The position numbers and the translations under genes are program-made. From Eopsaltria australis (lineage: Eukaryota > Chordata > Aves > Passeriformes > Petroicidae), in assembly GCA_034509425.1 (NCBI GenBank), contig JAVTVJ010000143.1, positions 3,225,001-3,289,000 on the forward strand: a stretch of DNA of 64,000 bases. The letters are read 5' to 3'. Below are positions 32,101-46,200 of this stretch, piece after piece. How positions within the stretch are numbered: the first letter of the stretch is position 1; every line of letters begins with the position of its first letter. The notes beneath the pieces were generated by a model that was not told where the DNA came from, did not search any database, and saw only the letters and a list, made by a program, of their open reading frames with translations.

Positions 32101-35100
32101 AACATTCTCAAGGTGACATCTTTAGTACGATATGCTTTCCACAGTGCCACAGCACACAGCAGAAAGTTGTTCCTTGAACTCTGTGCAGACTCTCCTAGCC
32201 GTGGACACATCCCATGCATGCCAAACTGAATACTTTTGGCCGGCAGTATCTGCTGTGGTTGAGCCTCCCTATGGAAGAACAGAGCAAATTCAGTTATCAC
32301 TCCATTCCTTCTAATTGCCAATAGCTGTAAGACAAAACCCCTACATGTATCATTCCTCAGCATGTTGTGCAATTGTAAACCCTTTCCTTACAAATGTATT
32401 TAACAGATTGCACAATTGATTCCTTTGTCCACTGGTTGACAAACTAGTGAAGTGTTAAGGATCATTTTTGCTATTGCAGTCCAGCTGCTGCAGCTGAAAC
32501 AAACATGGTGGTTCCCAGCTGGTAGCAGCCATATTTTTTCCCCTATATCAGTCACAGGAATTCAGTTTGCTTCCTTTTTAGGACAGGATTTGGCCAGGTG
32601 GAGATCTACCTTAGCTTCTCTTCAGCCTCTGACATGGGCCTGGCAAATCCACCCACTTTGGAAGAGCAAAGGATCTCCAGCAGCAGCATATGGGACTTCT
32701 CTGTTGTGAATTCCAGTAGGACGTCAGGGATCTCAGCTATCCAGCTCACCAAAACATTCATGCCTCACAGCTAGACATCAGATAATGCACGCAGTGATTC
32801 ATTGCTGCATCTGGGCAGGCGGATGAGAGTGACCACAGCACTCGTTCCTCTGCATATCATGGTGGGATCTGTGCCCCAGCTGCCTGGGAAAGCTTGTGCT
32901 GCCGTTTGGAGAAATGCCAGCAGCGGATTCAGTGGCAGCTTGGAGAACCAAAGCTGTGTGGTACCCAGCAGAGTCACTGCTACATTAGACATATGCTGTA
33001 ACAACTAATTTAGGAACTAACTTCAAGAAGTGCTGCTCTGGACCTGTTATGCACCTTTTCTGCTGAGAAAAACAAAAGATCTCCTGAGCCACTTTGCAGT
33101 TCTCAGCGCCACATGGGAACAGAGAAAGTATTTTAAGCAAGGTGTGATTGATAGTTATGCCATTCTCCTCCACCCTTCTCTAGTGCTGGGTTCAAGGGGG
33201 CAATTTTGTACCAGTGACACAGCCATTACTTCATGTAGAGGATTTTCTCCCAGCTTCTCAACAATAGCATATAAGAGTACTGTGCTTTCTGGGCATGTCT
33301 GTGGTGGAAGAATATCAAAATACTCTATCTCAGCAATTGGCTCTGCTATGAGAAATAGTCCTAGCTCATCAACCATTTAAAGCAAAATTATTGTAATTGC
33401 AGGTTTCCACAAGAACAGGAAAAAATCCAACTTAATTTTGACTCCAAGCACAATATCTGTAAGATTGCTGTCACTTGGAGGTTACAGAGTATTCAAACGA
33501 GAGTAAGCTCTTCCAAACACAAGTCCTTAATTTGTTTTCTTACTCCTGCACGTAGATTTTGCCACACATTGTTTTGCAATGCTCTTTGAAACCCGCATTT
33601 ATGCTAAGCAAAGAACTAATGGATAAGATTTTTTTCACTGTGGAATGGATGAAAAAGCCTACTTAAACCTTTGTTAGAGGTTTCTTTCTTTCACGTGTGC
33701 ATGCCAAGGCTATGGCTGCCAAGGCTATTGCTAAGAAAGATTTGATTCAAGGATGGATAACTTGCTTAGCACACTCACAGGGTGTGCAGGATGTCAGTAA
33801 GATGTTCCCTGTGCAGAAGGTTTGAAATGTGCAGCTATCCTCATCTTGTGACAACAGAATTGTACAAGAGGACAATTCCCCTCCTCCTGGAGATTCATTG
33901 TTCATGACAAAACCACAACCACATAGTGTGTCAAAACAAGAGCAGAACCAGGCCACCTTTTCCCTGTCATTAGCCTGTTTGTCTTGGGACATCCTGTATT
34001 TGTCTTTAGAGGACACTAGTGTCCCCTTACCTGCCTGGCCATTAGTGTTCCCTGGCACAGCCCCAGCAGCCCTGTTATCCCAAGGAGGTGAGAGGCAGAG
34101 GTCCAGCAGTGATGGCACCGGCCTGGGTCAGGCCATTCTGGCACTTGTGCATGACCAGTCTGTCAATGCAGCGTGAGGGATGCTGCCAATCCTGCCTCTT
34201 GCCCTTCAGAATCGCTCCTCGTGGTTGCATGGCTGCATGCCACAGAAAGACACTGCTCAGTTAAAGTTCAAACCAAATTTGTAGCCAAAAAAAACAACTC
34301 CTGGTCCCTTCCTGTCCTGAATTAGAATGACTTCAAAACAAATACAGTGACTTCAAAAAACAAAAATAGAAGTGCTATGCAGTCATCACCTGCCTTCCTA
34401 GAAAATCCAATTTTCATCATTTGCACCTACTGGCAGGCCTCACAGCAGCTTCAGTGTTGTAAGGCTACACAATCCAGCGAGCCAGCCCTGAAATGGATGA
34501 CCTGCTGCCTGCAGTGTTTTGTCCCCGGTAATGAAGCCTACAGGGGTCTGTTACACCTATTTTTTCTATTGAAAAACCACCCGTCTTCATGTAAACTTGG
34601 TAGAGTTGGAACAGGATTTCCTTGTTCTTAATAGTTTTTTCATTCACACTCTTATTGTGATCCACATCTTCCTTTCACAGTGCAGAATGGCTTGGCTCTT
34701 CAGATCCCCCCAGGATTTTATTGCACCAAGGGTGGGATTTCACCACAGACACCTGTATCTTGGCTCAGCCCAAACTCCTGCCTACAGTCAACAGCACCAA
34801 GGGCGAGGTTCACTTAACCCTGAAAATTCTTCAAACAACTGCCAGTTTCTTTCCTTTGTCTACTAAAGGAATCCAGACTGGCTAGCTTGGTGTACACCTC
34901 TACTTTGCAGATATCTAGAATGATGATGTACATCATGAATAGTGACTCTGAATTCTGTCTGAACAGGATTTGCCCCCCCAATTATTTTCCCACTGTTCAT
35001 ACAAATGAAGGGAAAGCTAAGCATGCCAGGAGCATGCTCTTTTTCCCAGTTGTAGGGCCAGACTTCCTTTTAGCTTGTAACCTTTGCAGCAAGGTTTCTT

Positions 35101-38100
35101 TCCTTTAAAGCACAAACATATGAGATTAGAGCCACCTAAATTCTGTATAGTCCTCAACACCTTGGGTGAGACAGTCTCTATTATGTCCTTAAAGAGCATC
35201 TGCTCTCCAGAGAGATGCAAGTGCCCACACAAGGATCAGTCCATGTGTTTTCCCAGTTCTGGGCCTCACAGGGACTTTTTGGTCAGACACATAATTTGCC
35301 TTCCTTGATTTCAAGCTTGGCAACTTTTTTGTGATAGGGCCCCCTTGAAACGACAGAAGTCTGCCATGTACACACAGAGGGAGAAGAGGTAGCAACTGCT
35401 AGAGGCAGCAACACATAGCTGTGAAAAGCCTCCCATGTCTTAATGGCAAAAGCAAGCTCGGATGGAAGGGAGCTGTTGCAGATTTGCACTGGGAGGGTGG
35501 GAATATGTGTTGGCCGGCTGGGAAGAGGGCAGAGGGCCTGTTTTTAGATGATGGCCTGGATTAGGTAGACCAGGTTGTCTGGGGAGGGATGAAGGTGTCT
35601 TTGTCCCCTTGTTTCTTCAGAAAAGAGCTAGAGAAGTATCAGAGCATCAGCACAAAGATTGAGCACACATGCTGCAAAGGCAGAAAAGATGGTATTTTTT
35701 GGTTTAGCCTAGTTGTTGCTTTTGGCTGATAACCAGTAAAAATAAAACTTTACTGTTATTTTTACCACATTTGAGAGATCAGTGTGAGGGACAACCCTGC
35801 CACCAGATAGAGTTACACAGGAGGGAATCTAATAGCTCCCTCCTATCCTTTTCTCTTAGACTGTGCTAAAATGATAACATTTCCTTATCTGCAAACTAAC
35901 AATAACTCTGCAGCAGCATAGGAAAGTTAAACAAGCCTTGAGTCAAGAGGATGTAGAGATTACCCCTAGGCACTGACTAAAGCTATGGACCACATATTCT
36001 TCTGGGGGAAAAATCAACTTGCAAAAGGAACATGTTTTGAGGTGTTACTCAGCTAAAACTGTAGTCTTGTGTTTCATCATGTTCCACCTTAAAATATCTC
36101 CCCCAGGTGCTGGTCACAGGCTAGCAAGTTCACAGACATTAAGTTTTTTGCCTTTAGATAAGAATGTATCCCCTGTCAATAGCAGATAATGCTCTAGCAG
36201 TGGATTTCATCCATGCAACAACAAAAATAGGAAAGAAACTCTGACATTGAGCCAGCCATCAATAGACAGGCACTGCATGGTGACTGAACTAATGTGCCCC
36301 CAGGAACTGTCCTGCTACGCAGAGGTTTCCTGCACATGGCAGGGAAGAAGTAAACCGGGAAACTTCTGCTCTTTTATTTGTGTTCAGAATCAGGTAGTTT
36401 GCAGCTGAATGGTAAATTCTTCCAAAGCTTTCTTAGAAGAAAGACAGAAATGTAGCTTGGAGCATGTGGTTTCCTTGCTAGAACTGCATTAACTCTGAAT
36501 TACTCTGCTGCACTGCACCACGGTAAGCAGAATAGGATCCCTCTACTTAGAAAGCTTTTGTGCTGCTAGTTACTGAAATCACAGACAATATACTTTGCAT
36601 TGTACTTGTATGATTGTCCTCCTGTGCTACATCAACTTATTTAAAATATTAATGGCTTCTACAGAGGGCTTTGTTCCAAGATGTACTTTTAAAATGTTCT
36701 TAGCTTTCCTCTCTGCAAGGAAGAAAGGTGTGGTGTGTTCTTCCATGCCCACCCTTTGGCCTTGAGAAGCCAGTCCCTTAACAAACCACCCCACGCTCTG
36801 TTTGTTTTAGTAATTCCTACCCAAGGTCTTTATCTTAGAATCCTGTTTGTGCAGCTTTGGACAAGATTCAGTACTTGGAGGGGAGGGTGAGCGAGGTGGG
36901 AAGGATTTTTTAGTGCCTTTAGTATTTAATATGTTATCTCACTTGTGACTATTAAGTAGATGATTTACAAGCTTGTTGACACTGAGGTGGTGTGAGTTTC
37001 AGCCCCTTACAGTAGATGCAAACACAGCTTGAAAGAGCAGCTATAGGAGGGGTAAGGGCTACAGAGAACTACAGTTTCCAGCCTGGGTGCACAAAGCACC
37101 CAGGAAATCTTTGGAGAAAACACTGCAAGTCCTTCACCTGCTCCTGGCAAGTCTGTTCACAACAGCAGCACACTAAAATCACATCCATCTTCTCCTGCAG
37201 CTGCAAATTCACAGCTTACTCCACGCAGTGAGTTTGCTAATGAGAGCTGTGTATCAGAGTCACTGACCAGGACATGCTTGCCAAGGCCAGGCTGCTGCAG
37301 CATGAGCTGCTGCTGTGGGAGCTTAGCAGCACAGTGCAGGAATGCCTGGAATGTTTCAGTCAGCAGGTACTTCAGAGATCCTTCTCTAGGAAATGTCTGC
37401 ACTTCTCATAGAAATAATCTCCCAGTCCACTGCCCCTCTGAGGCAGTAACAGTGGGCTCCCTTTTCTCCCCTCCAAGTCCCCTACAAATCAAAAATTTCT
37501 CTCCAGTTCTGGTGTTAACCCCGGCTCCCCTTTGTGAGGCAAAATCATCATGGGAAATGAAAATTCCACAAATCAGCAACATACCAGTGTCTTTCCAAAC
37601 ATGCTGTAGGTCTGGATATGACCTTGAAAGGCAGGCTGCTTTTAGAGGATTATCCCCTTCATAGCAGTGGGGCCAAATGCTTGCAGCCCATCAATTCAAC
37701 AGCTTCCAACAGCCAGAAAAAGAAGTTGCTCATCTGCCTGTTTCAGGCAAGAAAAGCTATCATAGTTTTAAAGACCATCTCTGCTTCTGCAGTAATCTTT
37801 CCTATGCTGTCTCCATCTTCCCCCACCTATCCAACACTGAAACATCTTGCTGGCACTGAGTAAAATTTTGAGTAAAATTAATGAGTAAAATTTTCTTACG
37901 AGTGGTTCTCTATTTCCCATATCTTTTAAACTTCCCACCTCTGCTAACCAGTGCTTGGTAAAAGACCTTTGTCCCTACCACACTAATCACCAATCTAGCA
38001 TACCAAGGACTTGCTCTCCAGTGTCTAGGGCTGTTCTGGGAAAGAAGGGGATACAGTATGGATCCTAATGCATCCTAAAAACGCTTCCTGAACTATTCTA

Positions 38101-41100
38101 ACTGTGAAATACCTCTGTCCACTGGATTAATTCTTACCATTTCTGGACAGAAAAAATGACTGTCAAGAAACATCCTTTGGTCTTTTATAATTGGCCAAGA
38201 AACTTCACTTCTAGAAGGGAAGAATGTAAATCATTGTAGCTGGCACTTAAAATGACAGGAAGGGTAGAGGTGTCAATTTGAGGGGCAATGAAAGCAGGGT
38301 TAGTTGCCAACTTAGCAGTGTAAACCTCTGGAAGAACACCAGTCAATAACTTCTCCTTTCTTGTCTCCAAGTTCACTTCTGTCACTTGAAACAAGACACT
38401 GTCAACCAAACCAAACACTTGCAGGTTCTGTACCACCATCTGCCTCATTCATGAGATCTGTGTTAGGGACACACAAGTGGGGACAACTGAACCACCCATT
38501 CCAAAGTACCTTTTAGTCAACCTGTGCAAATAGCAGTCTCCTAAGTAAGCTGTAGGTACATGTCTTGTACACAGGCAGGATATGCAGAGTTTTCTGAAAG
38601 AAGAATTGAAGCAAACTTCCATGTTTCATACACAGTGGCAGGCACAGTTAATTGACTTGGTGAATATAAAATATTAATTTAACATATAAATATGAGAGGA
38701 AGGAAGAAGTCAATTCACTTAATGCAAATTTTCTCCACCCTGGCAATCTACTGAAATCAAATAATCTCAGTGTTCAAAGGAGAGATTTCTCCAGTGTTCA
38801 TCCCATTCATTGTCACTGTTGACCTATAGCACTGGCAGAGGGCAGCTCAATTCTTCCCAGGCGTGTAGGGCATGGAAAGGCTTGTTGGATAGGATACCTC
38901 CATTTCAGTATCATGAAAGCCCTCCTGAGAGAAGCTGCTGCTGCCTGGGGCTCAGCCGGAAAGGGGCTCTGCCAAAGTCATGGGATTGGGGATCCTTCAG
39001 CGTGGCAGTGTTCGAGACAGACAGAACTGCAGTCCTGAGCCGAGGAGTCTGGATACCAAAGCTGCAGCCCCAGCACTGCTGAGACATGGGGTGTCACTTG
39101 CAGCTGGAACATCCAGGACTGCAGTGTGCCAGGCAAGCTGCCTTGGCCAGGTTTCCCAAATGCTGTACCCAGAGACAGACAGTACAGAGCATGCCCTGCA
39201 CAGAGAACACCACTGCTGTGCTGCAGCTATTCCTCTGGGACCCAATGTCACACAGAAATCCTGAGCAAAGGGAGAAATCCATCTGCCAAGGACACATCCA
39301 GAGAAACGCTGAACTGCAATGGGATCGGCAGTGCCCAGTCAGGTCCTTCCTGTTCATTTTGTACTCCTGTAGGTAAGAGAATCCATCCTCAACTTTTCTC
39401 TGAAGCAAAGCTGGGGGCCTACCTAGATTGCTAAGGGGAAAGTAGGGCCTGTCCTCCATGTGCACAGAAATGAACTTGAGGAAAAAGGTAAGAAACAGCC
39501 ACCTGAGCTCTTGCATGCCACTTCTAGGGCCCAAGAGAGAGTTACATCAGCAAAATTAAAGCAGCCTCAAGGTTTTATTAACTCAACAGTGCACTGACAT
39601 CAACACTAGAGGCTTTGGTGAACCTACCAAGTGTGTGGTGGAGTTGGTAGGACAGGTTTCACTCAGTCTCTCAGTGGGTCTGGTCTGCCACTGACTAGAA
39701 CTTCAGAGAAGATGAAAAACATTACCTGCTCAGACTAGGTTGCATGGATGGAGCCACAAACTGTAGGGGAGGAGTTAATTTGACATGTCTTAACTTGTAC
39801 AGAGAGGAATTTCCTTTAAATCATTATTGCTCTACCAGCCATAAAATCTCAGATTTCTGTTTGTGCATGACACTTCTTCAAACAAAGGCACAATACTGCA
39901 TGTACAGTTAAAATCCAGACCCTGGGGAACTGCAAAATTGACCATGTTGTCTGAAGAAGTAGCTTCTAGAAAAAAACCCAACAACTCTGGAGAAAGAGCA
40001 AAATTTTTCACAAAATTGGGAGAAGAAACAGAAAAATCCCTTACTCTTGTATTTCTGCTTTCTACCACACGGTGTGTATGTTTATGTCTTTCACTGCATG
40101 AGAAAATGGTTGCACAATTGTCTGGAAATCTCAGTGCAAGGTCCCTCCTCCTCATCAGAGTTTAGTCTCGTTAATCTTTCCAAGGTCTCCCCTTTCCACT
40201 GTCTCTTGCCCTTCTTTCTCCTGGGCCATCGCTGTTTGTTATTCTCTCCTGCCAAGGTCACTCTTACCTCTGCTCTTGTTCCATTCTTTCTACCTCCCCC
40301 CTTCTCCTGTTACCATCTTTCATGCAAATGCCACTCACCTTCTCTGTTGTCTCTCTTGTTAACTCATCCAGTCTCGGTCCCTTTTCAGAGCAGCTGAAAG
40401 ACAGGAAAGTGATAGAAATAGGAGAAACAACAGCTTTCAAACCTGGCTACAGGACCAATGTTTCTGCTATTCCTCAGAAGTGGAAGTCTTTGCAAAGAGA
40501 ATCTTTGACTTTCTACTCTGGGTGAAGACATTCTGGTCTCACACAGTGTCTCAGTTTGTAACAAAAGGGCTGGTACAGGCTGTCTGTGAGAGCAGAGGAG
40601 AGACAGAGCAGGAAGGGCTGGGAGGCTGTGTTCAGCTTGAACTGCAGCAAACAGTACTTCCAGCTGGGAATAAGAGCAGTCCACAGGGTCAGCTGCTCTA
40701 ATTCTGATTCACAGCTCAGGAGGCCCCTGTTTTCCACAGCCCCATGTTCAGCAGGTAGTGTGGCACATGCACTTCTGCAAATGCCAAAGCAGACAAGTGG
40801 TGTTCACTCACTGGCAATGGTCTGGCTATTGGTATTCCAAAATTAAGGATTCAGCTTCATCCCTGCACACTGAGTGCAGCAGCTTAAAGCACTGTTGCCA
40901 CCCTTGCTGCACAGTTTGCTCTCAGTGCATGAGTGTCACAGAGTGTCCTCTCACTGCCCCAGAAGCAGGACAATAGCACAGGATTGACAGAGCCTGAGGG
41001 AATGATTTGCTGGAGCATACAGCGTTGGCCTGGTGCCACTACCATGGAGGTCAGGGTCGAATTGGCCATTGGCTTGTGAAGCAGCTGGTCCTATTGAAAA

Positions 41101-42598
41101 ACGCCACCCTTGGGCTCTGTGAACTTGGGCTGCTTTCTCTATCCCACAGTAGAATTGGAAACATCTTTCATCTGCAGCACTGTGGAGAGGATGAGCAGTA
41201 GAGAAGAGCCATCTAGACAAATGTCCTTTTCTTCCTAACAGCACTTGCAGATCTGCCCTTTAACCAGACTCCAACAGAAAACTGACAAAATCACAACCTT
41301 TTAAACAGGAGCTTCTTCCCTGCATAGATTTGTATGCAAGTAGAAGTAAGAGAGCCTGGCAGTTGTCAGAACCCGTCTAAAGCTACATCTAAAACTTCAG
41401 CTAAGCTTAACTTCTTGCAAGAACCTATCCTGTTTGGTAGTTTTTCTCTATGTTTAAATAAATGCCCAGACTCAAGCAAAAAGGGATGCAATAAAAATCC
41501 TGGGAGACCCACTATGCATGACTGTCACAGTTTAAGCATCGCTATTGTGCTTTAGATACAGATATATCCAGGCACTGCAATGCCAGCAAGTAGAAGGATC
41601 ATCTGAAAATAACTTTAAAACTTGTGACACACAATTGGAGTAATGAAACATGGAAGAAAAGAGCTAAAAAGACACCAAAATGAAGCCTAAAGAGACTTGC
41701 CAACATCAACAGACAAAATCTGCTGCACACCCAGCCTTAACAGGAAGCAGGAATTCCTTGCCTAGGCATATCTTCTGAACAAATAGATTATAAGATTGAG
41801 AATCTTCTCCCTTGGGTGGTACCAGCCAACAGGTCTATGCTGAGATGGCAAAATGAAGTAATTCATGCTGTTATCTCACAGCACATTACAAGGCCAAGGT
41901 GGAGATGGTATTTATATTGACATTCAAGTCATGCTTTTTTCAATAAAAATGTAATTCTGTGGCCCTATAGTGATTCTTCATCTGTGGAGGTCCAGAGTCT
42001 AAGGTCAGGCCTTCATAAATGGGAATTTACTCATGCTCAGCTGACTCTGATGTTGCCCTTTGAATGGACACATCAATGATATGAGTTAAACTGCCTCACC
42101 CACTTCCACTAACCTCCTTCCTTTTTTATGCCGTTTTGTCAATGCAACCTGGAAGCAGAGATGACAACTCAGACCTACAAGAGTGAACTTTGGCTGCTGT
42201 GTGAAATGTTTACCCTGACCACTGTGTAGTGTCACCCACCAGGCTGCAAAATCAACATGAACTACATGATCTGATGGTTCAGATAACACTCACCAACAGA
42301 GACAGAGCAAACTGTCATACTCCAACTAGTGCCTCATGAGCTGCAACACTGCTCAGGTGTAATGTACCCCTCCACCCAGAGAAAGCACACACACAGCTTT
42401 ACATCTCAAATCCCACTGTGCTCATGTACAGAAAAGGTCATGTCAGCATGGCCTACGTACTGTTAAATGGGAGTAGAGGGGACTGCTCACAACACAAGCT
42501 TTTTGCAGGTGCTTCAACATGGCTGCTTGTACTACCTTAAAAGAGGCTATACTCTTAAAAGTTTACCCTGTTTCAGGTTATGGCTCTAGAACAGTAGT
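32101..42598. other. Intergenic DNA, central part
   Basis: No gene is supported. It contains a three-copy 12-13-bp tandem repeat at 37858-37894, a pyrimidine-rich stretch at 40180-40390 and many short incidental open frames on both strands. No named mobile element was recognised. Confidence 0.6.
37858..37894 (+). repeat. Three tandem GAGTAAAATT-type units
   Basis: Three copies of GAGTAAAATT with variable TT or AAT ends, spaced 12-13 bp. A small recent expansion by replication slippage. Confidence 0.8.
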
Positions 42599-42750
42599 CT
42601 CCTAGGAGTGCTGTTAGCACTGATACCTTGCACTGTCCTCAATCTGTCCTTCAGAACTCTGCCCGATGCTCTCTGGAAAATTTCCCAGTGTGGTTCAGCT
42701 GACAGTAGCATTAAAAATCACAGCATGTGTCTGTAGTCTTCTGTATCAGA
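42599..42750. repeat. Diverged direct repeat, copy A
   Basis: Shares long patches with 43073-43229, in the order ATACCTTG, CTGTCCTC, TGTCCTT, TTTCCCAG, TGGTTCAGCT, AATCACAGCA and TGTATCAG. The two copies lie about 475 bp apart in the same orientation. Origin unknown; an old LTR or an internal transposon duplication is possible. Confidence 0.7.
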
Positions 42751-43072
42751 CATTCAGACATAGCACACTGTAGAGATGCAATTGTTGCAGCTATGTGCTC
42801 TTAAAAGACTGCATCTCTCCCAGGGAATGTCTTTACCAGAGATGACCGTGTCCAAGCAGACAGCTGCAGGTCTTATCCAGTAAAAACAGTTTATTCCCCT
42901 AACAGCTATATGACTTCAAATCTGCTGCAAAACCCCCTACTCAAGTTTTGCCCTTAATCTGAGGGTCACCCATGCACAAAACCTCTTAGATCTTTCCAGT
43001 GGCGCACCAAAATAAAGAGTAACACTATTATTCATGCCGGTCACTGCTACAACAGCCTCCCTGGCACACTAG

Positions 43073-43229
43073 TTTCCCAGGAATGCTGTTGAACAGATAC
43101 CTTGTGCTGTCCTCCTCATCTTGTCCTTGAGAATTCCGCCCATTATTCCTTGGAAATTTTCCCAGAGTGGTTCAGCTTACAACAGTGCTAAGAATCACAG
43201 CACGTGTCAGTAGATGGTTTTGTATCAGG
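43073..43229. repeat. Diverged direct repeat, copy B
   Basis: Partner of 42599-42750. Between the copies, the minus strand has an AATAAA-type signal near 42890 in a GGGAATAAACTG context reminiscent of an LTR R region, and another near 43010. This is suggestive of retroviral LTR origin, but not proof. Confidence 0.7.
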
Positions 43230-46200
43230 TGCGCTGGGATACAATGCAGCAGAGGCTTGAGTATCAGGAAGTTAGCTCTGTTATATCCCCCCCTCCTTGA
43301 TTATTTAAAAAAAGAAAGAAGGAAAGGAAGGAATAAATAGTGAAGTAAGTCAACAAGAAACCACAATCCATTCCTTAAGTGGTAACTAGGCTACTGTGCT
43401 TTGGAACTTTTCCTGATACAACAAAAGACACCACGAAGACAGGAACTTTGGCAGCAGTGGTTTTGAACTCCACAACCCCCAACTTTCCTCTGTTTTTCTA
43501 TGCATGTGTTACTGGAAATATAATCATCTGCTAGGGAAGCAGTCAACCTCCAAATGGATACCTAAGCATCAGCAAGCTTCTGGAAGTTACTATTGCTAGA
43601 ATCAAAAGATTTTCAGCAAAGCAGCCCTAAATTCCTGAATTAACCGATGTCCTCCTTTGCCTGACCACTGTCACCATAGTGACCACAGGAGCTGTTGCTG
43701 AGTCACTGCCCTGTGGCTTGGGACAGAGATGAGTGGGATGCTGTGCTGGGAATGAAATGACTTGGACTCAGGGCCTGGTGATGGGGATGTGAGCTGTGGG
43801 ACCAGGCACTGGGAGCAGCCCTGGGCGAACTGTGGTGGGAAAGGTCTCTTACGGAGCAAAGAGGTGCAATTCCTGCCCTGAATGCCAGCCTCGGAGGGCC
43901 AGTGCTGCTGGAGCTGTTGCAAGGTTACCAGAGGAGTCAGAAGGTGAAGCAAAAAGAGTTGATGATGAGGAGCATGAGGAAAGAAGGCATTCACAACAAT
44001 ACAGAAAACACGGTTAAGCTGGAGCTAGAATAATCAGATTCATTCCCCTCAACATCATTTGTGTGGATTGCTCCCTCTCCTGGGGAAAACCTGGCCAACA
44101 AAAAAACCAACCCACAACCCAAACCAAATTTTCAAGCAAACAATGCACCTCCAGAGCTCACAGGCAGACAGGCCCCCTGCTTCCAGGTCAAAGATGGAGA
44201 GGGCATGGTGCAAGAGCCCTGTGCTGCCCTTCCCAGACAGCCCTGTGCTGCCCTGGCTACAGGAGCCCAGGGTGGTGAAGCCAGCTGTGACCTCCGGACT
44301 TGTGCACAGCTAAGCACTGCTCCAGCCTGTGCAGACAACAGCAACACTGTCTTCTCCCTGCTTGGTGCTGCTTCCAAGCACCACTCAGACCATCCTCCAC
44401 TCTCAAACCACTGCAGTCCAGTGACGCAACAGGCGAGGATCCAGGAAACAGTGCTTGCAAGCACTTTTCAGAGTGAATGCTGGACTACAATTTCCTCTGC
44501 CGGGAATTGGACAGAAATCACCAGTTCCAGTCTTTAGTGCTGGTAAGGACTGACAATTTTATCCACAGAAATAAATTTTAGGGTCTGTGAGTGAGGAAAT
44601 GGGAGGACAACCTTGAAACATACTCTAATGGTGAGAAGTATTCACCACTTACCTAATCTTTACTCCTTTAGGATTCCAAAGTCCAGTTAAAATCTTTGCA
44701 GTGAAGCTAGCTCAGATCTTGCAATAAGATTAGAACCAGCTGGTGAAAAATGTCATGTTACTGCAGCCAGTCAAAACCCACGGGAACCAGCCCTAGAGAG
44801 GTGAGAGGCTCTGCTGAGCTTAACCCATGAGCATATACCATACTGGCTGATACTGGTGTGTGAGTAAAGCCTCTTCCTTCTAAATCCTTTCCCAGCTGAT
44901 GATCTCTGCTGTGGAAAAGCAATGATTTAAACGCACATAATTAAAAATGAGAAAAGAACTATTTCCTTTTTACAGAGAGGGGGATAGGCTTGCCTGTAAG
45001 CAGCAAGCAGTAGCAGGGTGTAAAAAAACCAAACAAACGAATACTTTCTGAATCCCTGGAGTTTGACCAAAGTCATCCAGCTTGTCTACTTACACGTGCT
45101 ATGACAGCTTTGTGGAACCTTTCATCCTGGTGATGTAAGGATGTAAAAAAGCCTTGCTTGATTCTTAATGGTCTCTGAGAGTTATCATATGATACCACGT
45201 CAGGCAATCACGCAATCAGCAAAGGTCACAAGACACACAGCCATTCCTGTTGGCTTTACAGCTGCTTTCAACAGCCAAGACTCCTCCTTCTTACACCATT
45301 TTGAAGTCAAGTGCAGCAGCACTCCTGCCTGCCAAGCACTGGGAAGCCCTGCCATAAGTCGGGCCCTGTAAGAGGCACATATATTTTTATGTGTCTACAG
45401 GTGCCAACAAGAGAACCATAATGGATTTGCAGCATCTAATTAGTCTAAATGGATTCTTACTGGCTGCAACTGCATCTGCTTGGCAACATAAAAGAGGTGC
45501 AGGTCTCACTTGTACACATATGGTAGGTTGGAGCAGTGGTGAAAGCTTTTCCAAAATATTAAAAGGAATGTAGGAAAGTCACTGTTGCCCTGTACCTTCT
45601 ACAATCTAAAAGAAAAAAGAGGTGTTCTAATAATTTTACTGTTCTAACTATGTGAGATACAGGTACCTAATTCAAGGCTCATAGTACATACATAAAAATT
45701 TGCATAACTAGGAAAAGTCCTTGTCCTGAGGAGCTTATAGCTTTATTTGACTTAATGGCTTTATTAAGTGATGGGCATGATCATCTCTGTTTTGCAGACA
45801 GAACACAGATCAGGAGCCAGATTTCAAATGCTTTGGTGATGTGTAAGGCAAGTCTTGTAAGGCAAGTCTAGTAAGGCAAGTCTGAAGGAAGCACAAAAAC
45901 AGAAGTAATAAATATAAGATGGAAAAGTTCAGGGCTATAAAAAAAATACTCATTGCAATCTGCCCTGAGCAATGCAACCAAGAAGTCTTGATTCCCAGGC
46001 ACTCAAACAAACTGCTGCTTTCCTCCAGAGACCGCCCCTCTGCTGCTGGGACTGCAGCATGGAATGGCAGCATGGCATGGCTCAGACTTCACAGTGCATA
46101 GCCCTGTGCTTGTCACCAACCCACCTCGACCACGGATCATGTGTGCAGACTGGGTGCACTGCAGTGGTGGGGAAGATCCCCTTCTTTCTTCCCTGGCCTG

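Noticed and set aside
42599..43229. Calling the direct-repeat pair a complete retrovirus
   Set aside because: The pair is too close for an internal region, no coding remnants lie between, and no TG/CA ends or target duplication were found.
43671..44537. Cluster of overlapping frames that could be a small gene
   Set aside because: Frames on both strands compete, none shows a domain or intron pattern, and composition is ordinary intergenic.
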